Counted from the first letter of the stretch, positions 49,324 through 62,762 are shown. The stretch: 64,000 nt of DNA from Eledone cirrhosa (GCA_964016885.1 OZ024740.1:7522450-7586449), one strand, 5' to 3'. Made by a program: numbers and translations. Notes: generated from the sequence alone by a model not told the origin.

Positions 49324-50941
49324 AAGTTTCGAATATTATATCTGTTACTATTAGTATGTCAGTTTCGATTGGTTTGTCAGTTTCGATTGGTATATCAGTT
49401 TCTATTGGTATGACAGCTTCGATTGGTATATCAGTTTCGATTGGTATATCAGTTTCGATTGGTATGTCAAATTCGATTGGTATGTCAATTTCGATTGGTA
49501 TGTTAGTTTCGATTAGTATATCAGTTTCTATTGGTATATCAGTATCTAGTGGTATTTCAGTTTCGATAGGTATGTCTGTTTCTATTGGTATAACAGTTTC
49601 GATTGGTATGTCAGTTTCTATTGGCATGTCAGTTTCAATTATTATATCAGTTACTATTGGTATGTCAGTTTCGATTGGTATGTCAGCTTATATTGGTATA
49701 TCAGTTTCTATTGGTGTGACAGTTTCGATTGGTATATCAGTTTGGATTGGTATGTCAAATTGGATTGGTATGTCAGTTTGGATTGGTATGTCAGTTTCGA
49801 TTGGTATGTCAATTTCGATTGGTATATCAGTTTTGATTAGTATGTCAGTTTCTATTGGTATCTCAGTTTCGATTGGTATATCAGTTTCGATTGGTATAGC
49901 AGTTTCGATTGGTATATCAGTTTCGACTGGTATATCAGTTTCGATTGGTATGTCAGTTTCGATTAGTATATCAGTTTCTATTGGTATGTCAGTTTCTATT
50001 GGTATATCAGTTTCGATTGGTATATCAGTTTCGATTAGTATGTCAGTTTCTATTGGTATGTCAGTTTCGATTAGTATATCAGTTTCTATTGGTATGTCAG
50101 TTTCTATTGGTATATCAGTTTCGATTGGTATATCAGTTTCTATTGATATGTCAGTTTCTATTGGTATGTCAGTTTTGATTGGTATATCAATTTCTATTGG
50201 TAAGTCAGTTTCGATTAGTATGTCAGTTTCTATTGGTATATCAGTTTCGATTGGTATGTCAGTTTCTATTGGTATGTCAGTTTTGATTTTTATATCAGTT
50301 ACTATTGGTATGTCAGTTTCGATTGGTATGTCAATTTCTATTGGTATATGTGTTTCGATTGGTATGTCAGTTTCGATTAGTATATCAGTTTCTATTGGAC
50401 TGTCAGTTTCCATTGATATATCAGTTTCGTTTGGTATATCAGTTTCTATTGGTATGTGAGTTTCGATTGGTATGTCAGTTTCTATTGGTATATCAGTTGT
50501 GATTGATATATCAGTTTCGATTAGTATGTCAGTTTCTAATGGTATGTCAGTTTTGATTAGTATATCAGTTTCTATTGGTATGTCAGTTTCGATTGGTATG
50601 TCAGTTTCTATTGGTATATCAGTTTCGATTGGTATATCAGTTTCGATTGGTACGTCAGTTTGGATTGGTATGTCAATTTCAATTGGTATATCAGTTTCGA
50701 TTAGTATGTCAGTTTCTATTGGTATATATGTTTCAATTGGTATATCTGTTTCGATTGGTATGTCAGTTTCGATTGGTATATCAGTTTCGATTGGTATGTC
50801 AGTTTCGATTAGTATATCAGTTACTATTGGTATGTGAGTTTCTATTGGTATATCAGTTTCGACTGGTATATCAGTTTCGATTAGTATGTCAGTTTCTATT
50901 GGCATGTCAGTTTCGATTAGTATATCAGTTTCTATTGGTTG
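49324..50941. repeat. Higher-order unit leading into the ~2069-bp family
   Basis: This begins at the taagtttcgaatatt landmark and closes with the 17-mer at 50925. The first ~700 bp carries monomers uncommon elsewhere (caaattcg, caaattgg, cagcttat, gtgacag) and resembles 61252-61770. From about 50010 it is in register with the unit 2068 bp downstream. No gene is present. Confidence 0.82.
50925..50941 (+). repeat. 17-bp phase-shifting monomer, type 2 (copy 1)
   Basis: The sequence is tcagtttctattggttg, which has lost the A of tatg. It is found only from 50 kb to the window end, at 50925, 52993, 55026, 57815, 62746 and 63861, and so marks the ~2069-bp family. Confidence 0.93.
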
Positions 50942-51787
50942 TCTGTTTCGATTGGTATGTCAGTTTAGATTGGTATATCAGTTTCTATTGGTATGACAGT
51001 TTCGATTGGTATATCAGTTTCGATTGGTATGTCAGTTTCGATTGGTATGTCAGTTTCGGTTGGTATGTCAGTTTCGATTGGTATTTCAATTTCGATTGGT
51101 ATATCAGTGTCGATTGGTATATCAGTTTCGATTGGTATCTCAGTTTTGATTAGTATATTAGTTTCTATTGGTATGTCGGTTTCTATTGGTATATCAGTTT
51201 CGATTGTTATATCAGTTTCGATTAGTATGTCAGTTTCTATTGGTATGTCAGTTTCGATTAGTATGTCAGTTTCGATTGGTATATCAGTTTCGATTGGTAT
51301 ATCAGTTTCTATTGGTATATCAGTTTCTATTGGTATGTCAGTTTTGATTGGTATAGCAGTTCCTATTGGTATGTCAGTTTCGATTGGTATGTCAGTTTCT
51401 ATTGGTATATCAGTTTCGATTGGTATGTCAGTTTCTATTGGTATGTCAGTTTCGATTATTATATCAGTTACTATTGGTATGTCAGTTTTGATTGGTATGT
51501 CAGTTTCTATTGGTATATCTGTTTCGATTGGTATGTCAGTTTCGATTAGTATATCAGTTTCTATAGGTATGTCAGTTTCTATTAGTATATCAGTTTCGAT
51601 TGGTATATCAGTTTCGATTGGTATGTCAGTTTCGATTGGTATATCAGTTTCTATTGGTATATCAGTTTAGATTGATATATCAGTTTCGATTAGTTTGTCA
51701 GTTTCTATTGGTATATCAGTTTCGATTGTTATATCAGTTTCGATTGGTATATCAGTTTCGATTGGTATGTCAGTTTCTATTGGTATA

Positions 51788-51804
51788 TCAGTTTCTATTT
51801 TATG
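51788..51804 (+). repeat. Unique 17-bp monomer
   Basis: The sequence is tcagtttctattttatg, one base short and with the gg changed. It was seen only in this copy; the next copy has a normal monomer at the equivalent place (near 53820), so this is a private change. Confidence 0.92.
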
Positions 51805-52992
51805 TCAGTTTCGATTGGTATGTCAGTTTCGATTGGTATGTCAATTTAGATTAGTATATCAGTTTCGATTAGTATGTCAGTTACTATTGGTATATCACTT
51901 TCGATTGGTATATCTGTTTCGATTGGTATGTCAGTTTCTATTGTTATATCAGATTCGATTAGTACGTCAGTTTTGATTAGTATATCAGTTTCTATTGCTA
52001 TGTCAGTTTCGATTGGTATATCAGTTTCTATTGGTATATCAGTTTCTATTGGTATGTCAGTTTTTATTGGTATATCAGTTTCGATTGGTATATCAGTTTC
52101 GATTAGTATGTCAGTTTCTATTGGTATGTCAGTTTCGATTAGTATATCAGTTTCTATTGGTATGTCAGTTTCTATTGGTATATCAGTTTCGATTGGTATA
52201 TCAGTTTCTATTGGTATGTCAGTTTCTATTGGTATGTCAGTTTTGATTGGTATATCAATTTCTATTGGTAAGTCAGTTTCGATTAGTATGTCAGTTTCTA
52301 TTGGTATATCAGTTTCGATTGGTATGTCAGTTTCTATTGGTATGTCAGTTTTGATTTTTATATCAGTTACTATTGGTATGTCAGTTTCGATTGGTATGTC
52401 AATTTCTATTGGTATATGTGTTTCGATTGGTATGTCAGTTTCGATTAGTATATCAGTTTCTATTGGACTGTCAGTTTCCATTGATATATCAGTTTCGTTT
52501 GGTATATCAGTTTCTATTGGTATGTCAGTTTCGATTGGTATGTCAGTTTCTATTGGTATATCAGTTGTGATTGATATATCAGTTTCGATTAGTATGTCAG
52601 TTTCTAATGGTATGTCAGTTTTGATTAGTATATCAGTTTCTATTGGTATGTCAGTTTCGATTGGTATGTCAGTTTCTATTGGTATATCAGTTTCGATTGG
52701 TATATCAGTTTCGATTGGTACGTCAGTTTGGATTGGTATGTCAATTTCAATTGGTATATCAGTTTCGATTAGTATGTCAGTTTCTATTGGTATATCTGTT
52801 TCAATTGGTATATCTGTTTCGATTGGTATGTCAGTTTCGATTGGTATATCAGTTTCGATTGGTATGTCAGTTTCGATTAGTATATCAGTTACTATTGGTA
52901 TGTGAGTTTCTATTGGTATATCAGTTTCGACTGGTATATCAGTTTCGATTAGTATGTCAGTTTCTATTGGCATGTCAGTTTCGATTAGTATA

Positions 52993-53009
52993 TCAGTTTC
53001 TATTGGTTG
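52993..53009 (+). repeat. 17-bp phase-shifting monomer, type 2 (copy 2)
   Basis: The sequence is tcagtttctattggttg, 2068 bp after copy 1. Confidence 0.93.
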
Positions 53010-55042
53010 TCTGTTTCGATTGGTATGTCAGTTTAGATTGGTATATCAGTTTCTATTGGTATGACAGTTTCGATTGGTATATCAGTTTCGATTGGTATGT
53101 CAGTTTCGATTGGTATGTCAGTTTCGATTGGTATGTCAGTTTCGATTGGTATTTCAATTTCGATTGGTATATCAGTGTCGATTGGTATATCAGTTTCGAT
53201 TGGTATCTCAGTTTTGATTAGTATATTAGTTTCTATTGGTATGTCGGTTTCTATTGGTATATCAGTTTCGATTGTTATATCAGTTTCGATTAGTATGTCA
53301 GTTTCTATTGGTATGTCAGTTTCGATTAGTATGTCAGTTTCGATTGGTATATCAGTTTCGATTGGTATATCAGTTTCTATTGGTATATCAGTTTCTATTG
53401 GTATGTCAGTTTCGATTGGTATGTCAGTTTCTATTGGTATATCAGTTTCGATTGGTATGTCAGTTTCTATTGGTATGTCAGTTTCGATTATTATATCAGT
53501 TACTATTGGTATGTCAGTTTTGATTGGTATGTCAGTTTCTATTGGTATATCTGTTTCGATTGGTATGTCAGTTTCGATTAGTATATCAGTTTCTATAGGT
53601 ATGTCAGTTTCTATTAGTATATCAGTTTCGATTGGTATATCAGTTTCGATTGGTATGTCAGTTTCGATTGGTATATCAGTTTCTATTGGTATATCAGTTT
53701 AGATTGATATATCAGTTTCGATTAGTTTGTCAGTTTCTATTGGTATATCAGTTTCGATTGTTATATCAGTTTCGATTGGTATATCAGTTTCGATTGGTAT
53801 GTCAGTTTCTATTGGTATATCAGTTTCTATTGGTATGTCAGTTTCGATTGGTATGTCAGTTTCGATTGGTATGTCAATTTCGATTAGTATATCAGTTTCG
53901 ATTAGTATGTCAGTTACTATTGGTATATCACTTTCGATTGGTATATCTGTTTCGATTGGTATGTCAGTTTCTATTGTTATATCAGATTCGATTAGTATGT
54001 CAGTTTTGATTAGTATATCAGTTTCTATTGCTATGTCAGTTTCGATTGGTATATCAGTTTCTATTGGTATATCAGTTTCTATTGGTATGTCAGTTTTTAT
54101 TGGTATATCAGTTTCGATTGGTATATCAGTTTCGATTAGTATGTCAGTTTCTATTGGTATGTCAGTTTCGATTAGTATATCAGTTTCTATTGGTATGTCA
54201 GTTTCTATTGGTATATCAGTTTCGATTGGTATATCAGTTTCTATTGGTATGTCAGTTTCTATTGGTATGTCAGTTTTGATTGGTATATCAATTTCTATTG
54301 GTAAGTCAGTTTCGATTAGTATGTCAGTTTCTATTGGTATATCAGTTTCGATTGGTATGTCAGTTTCTATTGGTATGTCAGTTTTGATTTTCATATCAGT
54401 TACTATTGGTATGTCAGTTTCGATTGGTATGTCAATTTCTATTGGTATATGTGTTTCGATTGGTATGTCAGTTTCGATTAGTATATCAGTTTCTATTGGA
54501 CTGTCAGTTTCCATTGATATATCAGTTTCGTTTGGTATATCAGTTTCTATTGGTATGTCAGTTTCGATTGGTATGTCAGTTTCTATTGGTATATCAGTTG
54601 TGATTGATATATCAGTTTCGATTAGTATGTCAGTTTCTAATGGTATGTCAGTTTTGATTAGTATATCAGTTTCTATTGGTATGTCAGTTTCGATTGGTAT
54701 GTCAGTTTCTATTGGTATATCAGTTTCGATTGGTATATCAGTTTCGATTGGTACGTCAGTTTGGATTGGTATGTCAATTTCAATTGGTATATCAGTTTCG
54801 ATTAGTATGTCAGTTTCTATTGGTATATCTGTTTCAATTGGTATATCTGTTTCGATTGGTATGTCAGTTTCGATTGGTATATCAGTTTCGATTGGTATGT
54901 CAGTTTCGATTAGTATATCAGTTACTATTGGTATGTGAGTTTCTATTGGTATATCAGTTTCGACTGGTATATCAGTTTCGATTAGTATGTCAGTTTCTAT
55001 TGGCATGTCAGTTTCGATTAGTATATCAGTTTCTATTGGTTG
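53010..55042. repeat. ~2069-bp family unit, copy 2 (2033 bp, 36-bp deletion)
   Basis: Same family, with two adjacent monomers missing near 53406: the ttttgattgg and tatagcag/ttcctatt pair present at about 51340, 55440 and 58250. That accounts for 36 bp (2034 - 1 = 2033). The rest is in register with the neighbours. Confidence 0.9.
55026..55042 (+). repeat. 17-bp phase-shifting monomer, type 2 (copy 3)
   Basis: The sequence is tcagtttctattggttg, 2033 bp after copy 2. Confidence 0.93.
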
Positions 55043-55440
55043 TCTGTTTCGATTGGTATGTCAGTTTAGATTGGTATATCAGTTTCTATTGGTATGACAG
55101 TTTCGATTGGTATATCAGTTTCGATTGGTATGTCAGTTTCGATTGGTATGTCAGTTTCGATTGGTATGTCAGTTTCGATTGGTATTTCAATTTCGATTGG
55201 TATATCAGTGTCGATTGGTATATCAGTTTCGATTGGTATCTCAGTTTTGATTAGTATATTAGTTTCTATTGGTATGTCGGTTTCTATTGGTATATCAGTT
55301 TCGATTGTTATATCAGTTTCGATTAGTATGTCAGTTTCTATTGGTATGTCAGTTTCGATTAGTATGTCAGTTTCGATTGGTATATCAGTTTCGATTGGTA
55401 TATCAGTTTCTATTGGTATATCAGTTTCTATTGGTATGTC

Positions 55441-56880
55441 AGTTTTGATTGGTATAGCAGTTCCTATTGGTATGTCAGTTTCGATTGGTATGTCAGTTTC
55501 TATTGGTATATCAGTTTCGATTGGTATGTCAGTTTCTATTGGTATTTCAGTTTCGATTATTATATCAGTTACTATTGGTATGTCAGTTTTGATTGGTATG
55601 TCAGTTTCTATTGGTATATCTGTTTCGATTGGTATGTCAGTTTCGATTAGTATATCAGTTTCTATAGGTATGTCAGTTTCTATTAGTATATCAGTTTCGA
55701 TTGGTATATCAGTTTCGATTGGTATGTCAGTTTCGATTGGTATATCAGTTTCTATTGGTATATCAGTTTAGATTGATATATCAGTTTCGATTAGTTTGTC
55801 AGTTTCTATTGGTATATCAGTTTCGATTGTTATATCAGTTTCGATTGGTATATCAGTTTCGATTGGTATGTCAGTTTCTATTGGTATATCAGTTTCTATT
55901 GGTATGTCAGTTTCGATTGGTATGTCAGTTTCGATTGGTATGTCAATTTCGATTAGTATATCAGTTTCGATTAGTATGTCAGTTACTATTGGTATATCAC
56001 TTTCGATTGGTATATCTGTTTCGATTGGTATGTCAGTTTCTATTGTTATATCAGATTCGATTAGCATGTCAGTTTTGATTAGTATATCAGTTTCTATTGC
56101 TATGTCAGTTTCGATTGGTATATCAGTTTCTATTGGTATATCAGTTTCTATTGGTATGTCAGTTTTGATTGGTATAGCAGTTCCTATTGGTATGTCAGTT
56201 TCGATTGGTATGTCAGTTTCTATTGGTATATCAGTTTCGATTGGTATGTCAGTTTCTATTGGTATGTCAGTTTCGATTATTATATCAGTTACTATTGGTA
56301 TGTCAGTTTTGATTGGTATGTCAGTTTCTATTGGTATATCTGTTTCGATTGGTATGTCAGTTTCGATTAGTATATCAGTTTCTATAGGTATGTCAGTTTC
56401 TATTAGTATATCAGTTTCGATTGGTATATCAGTTTCGATTGGTATGTCAGTTTCGATTGGTATATCAGTTTCTATTGGTATATCAGTTTAGATTGATATA
56501 TCAGTTTCGATTAGTTTGTCAGTTTCTATTGGTATATCAGTTTCGATTGTTATATCAGTTTCGATTGGTATATCAGTTTCGATTGGTATGTCAGTTTCTA
56601 TTGGTATATCAGTTTCTATTGGTATGTCAGTTTCGATTGGTATGTCAGTTTCGATTGGTATGTCAATTTCGATTAGTATATCAGTTTCGATTAGTATGTC
56701 AGTTACTATTGGTATATCACTTTCGATTGGTATATCTATTTCGATTGGTATGTCAGTTTCTATTGTTATATCAGATTCGATTAGTATGTCAGTTTTGATT
56801 AGTATATCAGTTTCTATTGCTATGTCAGTTTCGATTGGTATATCAGTTTCTATTGGTATATCAGTTTCTATTGGTATGTC
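55441..56880. repeat. 720-bp tandem duplication (40 monomers x 2)
   Basis: Lines 55441-56160 and 56161-56880 align base for base with three differences by my comparison: ggtatttcag/ggtatgtcag near 55540/56260, tatctgtt/tatctatt near 56027/56747, and attagcatg/attagtatg near 56065/56785. Each copy starts with the ttttgattgg/tatagcag/ttcctatt run. This is a very recent in-register duplication. Confidence 0.94.
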
Positions 56881-57814
56881 AGTTTTTATTGGTATATCAG
56901 TTTCGATTGGTATATCAGTTTCGATTAGTATGTCAGTTTCTATTGGTATGTCAGTTTCGATTAGTATATCAGTTTCTATTGGTATGTCAGTTTCTATTGG
57001 TATATCAGTTTCGATTGGTATATCAGTTTCTATTGGTATGTCAGTTTCTATTGGTATGTCAGTTTTGATTGGTATATCAATTTCTATTGGTAAGTCAGTT
57101 TCGATTAGTATGTCAGTTTCTATTGGTATATCAGTTTCGATTGGTATGTCAGTTTCTATTGGTATGTCAGTTTTGATTTTTATATCAGTTACTATTGGTA
57201 TGTCAGTTTCGATTGGTATGTCAATTTCTATTGGTATATGTGTTTCGATTGGTATGTCAGTTTCGATTAGTATATCAGTTTCTATTGGACTGTCAGTTTC
57301 CATTGATATATCAGTTTCGTTTGGTATATCAGTTTCTATTGGTATGTCAGTTTCGATTGGTATGTCAGTTTCTATTGGTATATCAGTTGTGATTGATATA
57401 TCAGTTTCGATTAGTATGTCAGTTTCTAATGGTATGTCAGTTTTGATTAGTATATCAGTTTCTATTGGTATGTCAGTTTCGATTGGTATGTCAGTTTCTA
57501 TTGGTATATCAGTTTCGATTGGTATATCAGTTTCGATTGGTACGTCAGTTTGGATTGGTATGTCAATTTCAATTGGTATATCAGTTTCGATTAGTATGTC
57601 AGTTTCTATTGGTATATCTGTTTCAATTGGTATATCTGTTTCGATTGGTATGTCAGTTTCGATTGGTATATCAGTTTCGATTGGTATGTCAGTTTCGATT
57701 AGTATATCAGTTACTATTGGTATGTGAGTTTCTATTGGTATATCAGTTTCGACTGGTATATCAGTTTCGATTAGTATGTCAGTTTCTATTGGCATGTCAG
57801 TTTCGATTAGTATA

Positions 57815-57831
57815 TCAGTTTCTATTGGTTG
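57815..57831 (+). repeat. 17-bp phase-shifting monomer, type 2 (copy 4)
   Basis: The sequence is tcagtttctattggttg, 2789 bp after copy 3. Confidence 0.93.
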
Positions 57832-59234
57832 TCTGTTTCGATTGGTATGTCAGTTTAGATTGGTATATCAGTTTCTATTGGTATGACAGTTTCGATTGGT
57901 ATATCAGTTTCTATTGGTATGACAGTTTCGATTGGTATATCAGTTTCGATTGGTATGTCAGTTTCGATTGGTATGTCAGTTTCGATTGGTATGTCAGTTT
58001 CGATTGGTATTTCAATTTCGATTGGTATATCAGTTTCGATTGGTATCTCAGTTTTGATTAGTATATTAGTTTCTATTGGTATGTCGGTTTCTATTGGTAT
58101 ATCAGTTTCGATTGTTATATCAGTTTCGATTAGTATGTCAGTTTCTATTGGTATGTCAGTTTCGATTAGTATGTCAGTTTCGATTGGTATATCAGTTTCG
58201 ATTGGTATATCAGTTTCTATTGGTATATCAGTTTCTATTGGTATGTCAGTTTTGATTGGTATAGCAGTTCCTATTGGTATGTCAGTTTCGATTGGTATGT
58301 CAGTTTCTATTGGTATATCAGTTTCGATTGGTATGTCAGTTTCTATTGGTATGTCAGTTTCGATTATTATATCAGTTACTATTGGTATGTCAGTTTTGAT
58401 TGGTATGTCAGTTTCTATTGGTATATCTGTTTCGATTGGTATGTCAGTTTCGATTAGTATATCAGTTTCTATAGGTATGTCAGTTTCTATTAGTATATCA
58501 GTTTCGATTGGTATATCAGTTTCGATTGGTATGTCAGTTTCGATTGGTATATCAGTTTCTATTGGTATATCAGTTTAGATTGATATATCAGTTTCGATTA
58601 GTTTGTCAGTTTCTATTGGTATATCAGTTTCGATTGTTATATCAGTTTCGATTGGTATATCAGTTTCGATTGGTATGTCAGTTTCTATTGGTATATCAGT
58701 TTCTATTGGTATGTCAGTTTCGATTGGTATGTCAGTTTCGATTGGTATGTCAATTTCGATTAGTATATCAGTTTCGATTAGTATGTCAGTTACTATTGGT
58801 ATATCACTTTCGATTGGTATATCTGTTTCGATTGGTATGTCAGTTTCTATTGTTATATCAGATTCGATTAGCATGTCAGTTTTGATTAGTATATCAGTTT
58901 CTATTGCTATGTCAGTTTCGATTGGTATATCAGTTTCTATTGGTATATCAGTTTCTATTGGTATGTCAGTTTTTATTGGTATATCAGTTTCTATTGGTAT
59001 GTCAGTTTCGATTGTTATGTCAGTTTCTATTGGTATATCAGTTTTGATTGGTATGTTAGTTTCTATTGGTATGTCAGTTTCGATTAGTATATCAGTTTCT
59101 ATTGGTTTGTCAGTTTCGATTGGTATATCAGTTTCTATTGGTATATCAGTTTCTATTGGTATGTCAATTTCGAATGGTATATCAGTTTCGATTAGTATGT
59201 CAGTTTCTATTGGTATATCAGTTTCGATTGGTAT

Positions 59235-59700
59235 ATCTGTTTCGATTGGTATATCAGTTTCGATTGGTATGTCAGTTTCGATTAGTATATCAGTTTCTAT
59301 TGGTATGTGAGTTTCTATTGGTATATCAGTTTCGATTGGTATATCAGTTTCGATTAGTATGTCAGTTTCTATTGGTATGTCAGTTTCGATTAGTATAACA
59401 GTTTAGATTGGTATATCAGTTTCTATTTGTATGATAGTTTCGAATGGTATATCAGTTTTGATTGGTATGTCAATTTCAATTGGTATATCAGTTTCGATTA
59501 GTATGTCAGTTTCGATTGGTATATCAGTTTCGATTGGTATGTCAGTTTCGATTAGTATATCAGTTTCTATTGGTATGTGAGTTTCTATTGGTATATCAGT
59601 TTAGATTGGTATATCAGTTTCGATTAGTATGTCAGTTTCTATTGGTATGTCAGTTTCGATTAGTATAACAGTTTAGATTGGTATATCAGTTTCTATTTGT
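59235..59700. repeat. 270-bp local duplication
   Basis: The stretch ending in tataacag, tttagatt and a tctatttgtatg monomer at about 59396-59430 recurs 270 bp later at about 59666-59700; the tgtgag monomers at 59307 and 59577 share the spacing. The copies differ at a few sites (atgatag/atgacag; cagtttag for cagtttcg near 59600). Boundaries are approximate. Confidence 0.78.
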
Positions 59701-60204
59701 ATGACAGTTTCGATTGGTATATCAGTTTCGATTGGTATATCAGTTTCGATCGGTATATCAGTTTCTATTGGTATATCAGTTTCTATTGGTATGACAGTTT
59801 CGATTGGTATATCAGTTTCAATTGGTATGTCAATTTGGATAGGTATGTCAGTTTCGATTGGTATGTCAGTTTCGATTGGTATGTCAATCTCGATTGGTAT
59901 ATCAGTTTCGATTGGTATATCAGTTTCGATTGGTATGTCAGTATGGATAAGTATGTCAGTTTCGATTGGTATGTCAGTTTCGATTGGTAAGTCAATTTCG
60001 ATTGGTATGTCAATTTCGATTGGTATATCAGTTTCGATTGGTATGTCAGTTTCGATTGGTATATCAGTTTTGATTAGTATATTAGTTTCTATTGGTATGT
60101 CGGTTTCTATTGGTATATCAGTTTCGATTGGTATATCAGTTTTGATTAGTATGTCAGTTTCTATTGGTATGTCAGTTTCGATTAGTATATCAGTTTCTAT
60201 TGAT

Positions 60205-60985
60205 ATGTCAGTTTCGATTGGTATGTCAGATTCTATTAGTATATCAGTTTCGATTGGTATATCAGTTTCGATTGGTATGTCAGTTTCGATTGGTATATCA
60301 GTTTCGATTGGTATATCAGTTTCGATTGGTATGTCAGTTGTAATTGGTACGTCAATTTCGATTGGTATATTAGTTTCAATTAGTATGTCAGTTTCTATTG
60401 GTATATCAGTATCTATTGGTATGTCAGTTTCGATAGGTATGTCTGTTTCTATTGGTATAACAGTTTCGATCGGTATGTCAGTTTCGATTGGTATATCAGT
60501 TTCGATTAGTATGTCAGTTTCTATTGGTATGTCAGTTTCGATTAGTATATCAGTTTGGATTGGTATGTCAATTACAATTGGTATATCAGTTTCGATTAGT
60601 ATGTCAGTTTCGATTGGTATATCAGTTTCGATTGGTATATCAGTTTCTATTGGTATATCAGTTTCTATTGGTATGACAGTTTCGATTGGTATATCAGTTT
60701 CGATTGGTATGTCAGTTTGGATAGGTATGTCTGTTTCGATTGGTATGTCAGTTTCGATTGGTATGTCAATTTCGATTGGTTTATCAGTTTCGATTGGTAT
60801 ATCAGTTTCGATTGGTATGTCAGTTTGAATAGGTATGTCAGTTTCGATTGGTATGTCAGTTTCGATTGGTAAGTCAGTTTCGATTGGTATGTCAATTTCG
60901 ATTGGTATCTCAGTTTTGATGTGTATATTAGTTTCTATTGGTATGTCGGTTTCTATTGGTATATCAGTTTCGATTGGTATGTCAG
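60205..60985. repeat. ~780-bp segment repeated 2645 bp downstream (left copy)
   Basis: This matches 62850-63630, including the rare cagttgtaatt and tacgtcaatt monomers, the cagtttgaatagg monomer and ttttgatgtgtat. A visible difference is tagtttcaatt near 60368 versus tagtttcgatt in the right copy. The spacing equals 147 x 18 - 1, matching the irregular monomers at 61216 (-1), 61773 (+1) and 62746 (-1). Confidence 0.88.
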
Positions 60986-61215
60986 TTTTGATTAGTATGT
61001 CAGTTTCTATTGGTATGTCAGTTTCGATTAGTATATCAGTTTCTATTGATATGTCTGTTTCATTTGGTATATCAGATTCTATTGGTATATCAATTTCTAT
61101 TGGTATATCAGTTTCTATTGGTATGTCAGTTTTGATTGGTATATCAGTTTTGATTGGTATGTCAGTTTCTATTGGTATGTCAGTTTCGATTGGTATGTCA
61201 GTTTCGATTGGTATA

Positions 61216-61232
61216 TCAGTTCGATTGGTATG
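61216..61232 (+). repeat. 17-bp phase-shifting monomer, type 1b (copy 2)
   Basis: The sequence is tcagttcgattggtatg, 36 bp before the landmark at 61252, as at 49288. Confidence 0.92.
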
Positions 61233-61772
61233 TCAGTTTCTATTGGTATGTAAGTTTCGATTATTATATCTGTTACTATTAGTATGTCAGTTTCGATTGG
61301 TATGACAGTTTCGATTGGTATATCAGTTTCGATTGGTTTATCAGTTTCGATTGGTATGTCAATTTCGATTGGTATGTCAATTTCGATTGGTATATTAGTT
61401 TCGATTGGTATATCAGTTTCTATTGGTATATCAGTATCTAGTGGTATGTCAGTTTCGATAGGTATGTCTGTTTCTATTGGTATAACAGTTTCGATTGGTA
61501 TGTCAGTTTCTATTGGTATGTCAGTTTCAATTATTATATCAGTTACTATTGGTATGTCAGTTTCGATTGGTATGTCAGCTTATATTGGTATATCAGTTTC
61601 TATTGGTGTGACAGTTTCGATTGGTATATCAGTTTGGACTGGTATGTCAAATTGGATTTGTATGTCAGTTTGGATTGGTATGTCAGTTTCGATTGGTATG
61701 TCAGTTTCGATTGGTATGTCAATCTCGATTGGTATAGCAGTTTCGATTGGTATATCAGTTTCGATTGGTATG

Positions 61773-61791
61773 TCAGTTTCGATTTGGTATG
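61773..61791 (+). repeat. Unique 19-bp monomer
   Basis: The sequence is tcagtttcgatttggtatg, with one extra T. I found it once only in the window. Confidence 0.92.
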
Positions 61792-62745
61792 TCAGTTTCT
61801 ATTGGTATATCAGTTTCGATTGGTATATCACTTTCGATTAGTATGTCAGTCTCTATTGGTATGTCAGTTTCGATTAGTATATCAGTTTCTATTGGTATGT
61901 CAGTTTCTATTGGTATATCAGTTTCGATTGGTATATCAGTTTCGATTGGTATATCAGTTTCTATTGGTATATCAGTTTCTATTGGTATGTCAGTTTTGAT
62001 TGGTATATCAATTTCTATTGGTATGTCAGTTTCGATTAGTATGTCAGTTTCTATTGGTATATCAGTTTCGATTGGTATGTCAGTTTCTATTGGTATGTCA
62101 GTTTTGATTTTTATATCAGTTACTATTGGTATGTCAGTTTCGATTGGTATGTCAGTTTCTATTGGTATATGTGTTTCGATTGGTATGTCAGTTTCGATTA
62201 GTATATCAGTTTCTATTGGACTGTCAGTTTCCATTGATATATCAGTTTCGTTTGGTATATCAGTTTTTATTGGTATGTCAGTTTCGATTGGTATGTCAGT
62301 TTCTATTGGTATATCAGTTGCGATTGATATATCAGTTTCGATTAGTATGTCAGTTTCTAATGGTATGTCAGTTTTGATTAGTATATCAGTTTCTATTTGT
62401 ATGTCAGTTTCGATTGGTATGTCAGTTTCTATTGGTATATCAGTTTCGATTGGTATATCAGTTTCGATTTGTACGTCAGTTTGGATTGGTATGTCAATTT
62501 CAATTGGTATATCAGTTTCGATTAGTATGTCAGTTTCTATTGGTATATCAGTTTCAATTGGTATATCTGTTTCGATTGGTATGTCAGTTTCGATTGGTAT
62601 ATCAGTTTCGATTTGTATGTCAGTTTCGATTAGTATATCAGTTACTATTGGTATGTGAGTTTCTTTTGGTATATCAGTTTCGACTGGTATATCAGTTTCG
62701 ATTAGTATGTCAGTTTCTATTGGCATGTCAGTTTCGATTAGTATA

Positions 62746-62762
62746 TCAGTTTCTATTGGTTG
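62746..62762 (+). repeat. 17-bp phase-shifting monomer, type 2 (copy 5)
   Basis: The sequence is tcagtttctattggttg, followed here by tcagtttcg rather than tctgtttcg as in copies 1-4. Confidence 0.92.

Larger units (their letters stand above)
50942..53009. repeat. ~2069-bp family unit, copy 1 (2068 bp)
   Basis: This is bounded by type 2 17-mers. The length is 115 x 18 less 2; one base is lost in the private 17-mer at 51788, the other in the bounding 17-mer at 52993. The landmark order includes tatttcaatttcg near 51080, ttttgattgg/tatagcag/ttcctatt near 51340, tttagattgat near 51667, ttttgattttta near 52350 and ctattggactg near 52460. Confidence 0.9.
55043..57831. repeat. ~2069-bp family unit, copy 3 (2789 bp, 720-bp duplication)
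   Basis: The length is 2069 + 720. It contains the tandem duplication 55441-56160 / 56161-56880 and otherwise follows the landmark order of copies 1 and 2. It ends at the 17-mer at 57815. Confidence 0.91.
57832..61251. repeat. ~2069-bp family remnant and mixed satellite
   Basis: This stays in register with the ~2069-bp family to about 58980 (the tttttattgg monomer), with a small local change near 57900-57935 (an extra ctattggtatgacag pair). It then switches to monomer runs resembling 46.8-48.0 kb. It includes a 270-bp duplication (59.24-59.7 kb) and the left copy of a 2645-bp-spaced repeat (60205-60985). It ends at the taag landmark at 61252. No gene is present. Confidence 0.82.

Noticed and set aside
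53727..54938. 403-codon plus-strand ORF (MSVSIG repeats) and its relative at 56516-57727
   Set aside because: Overlapped by 435-codon minus-strand frames and by the CQFRLV frame on the same bases; ended by a tgtgag monomer that recurs in each HOR. No ribosome-binding or promoter context distinguishes it.
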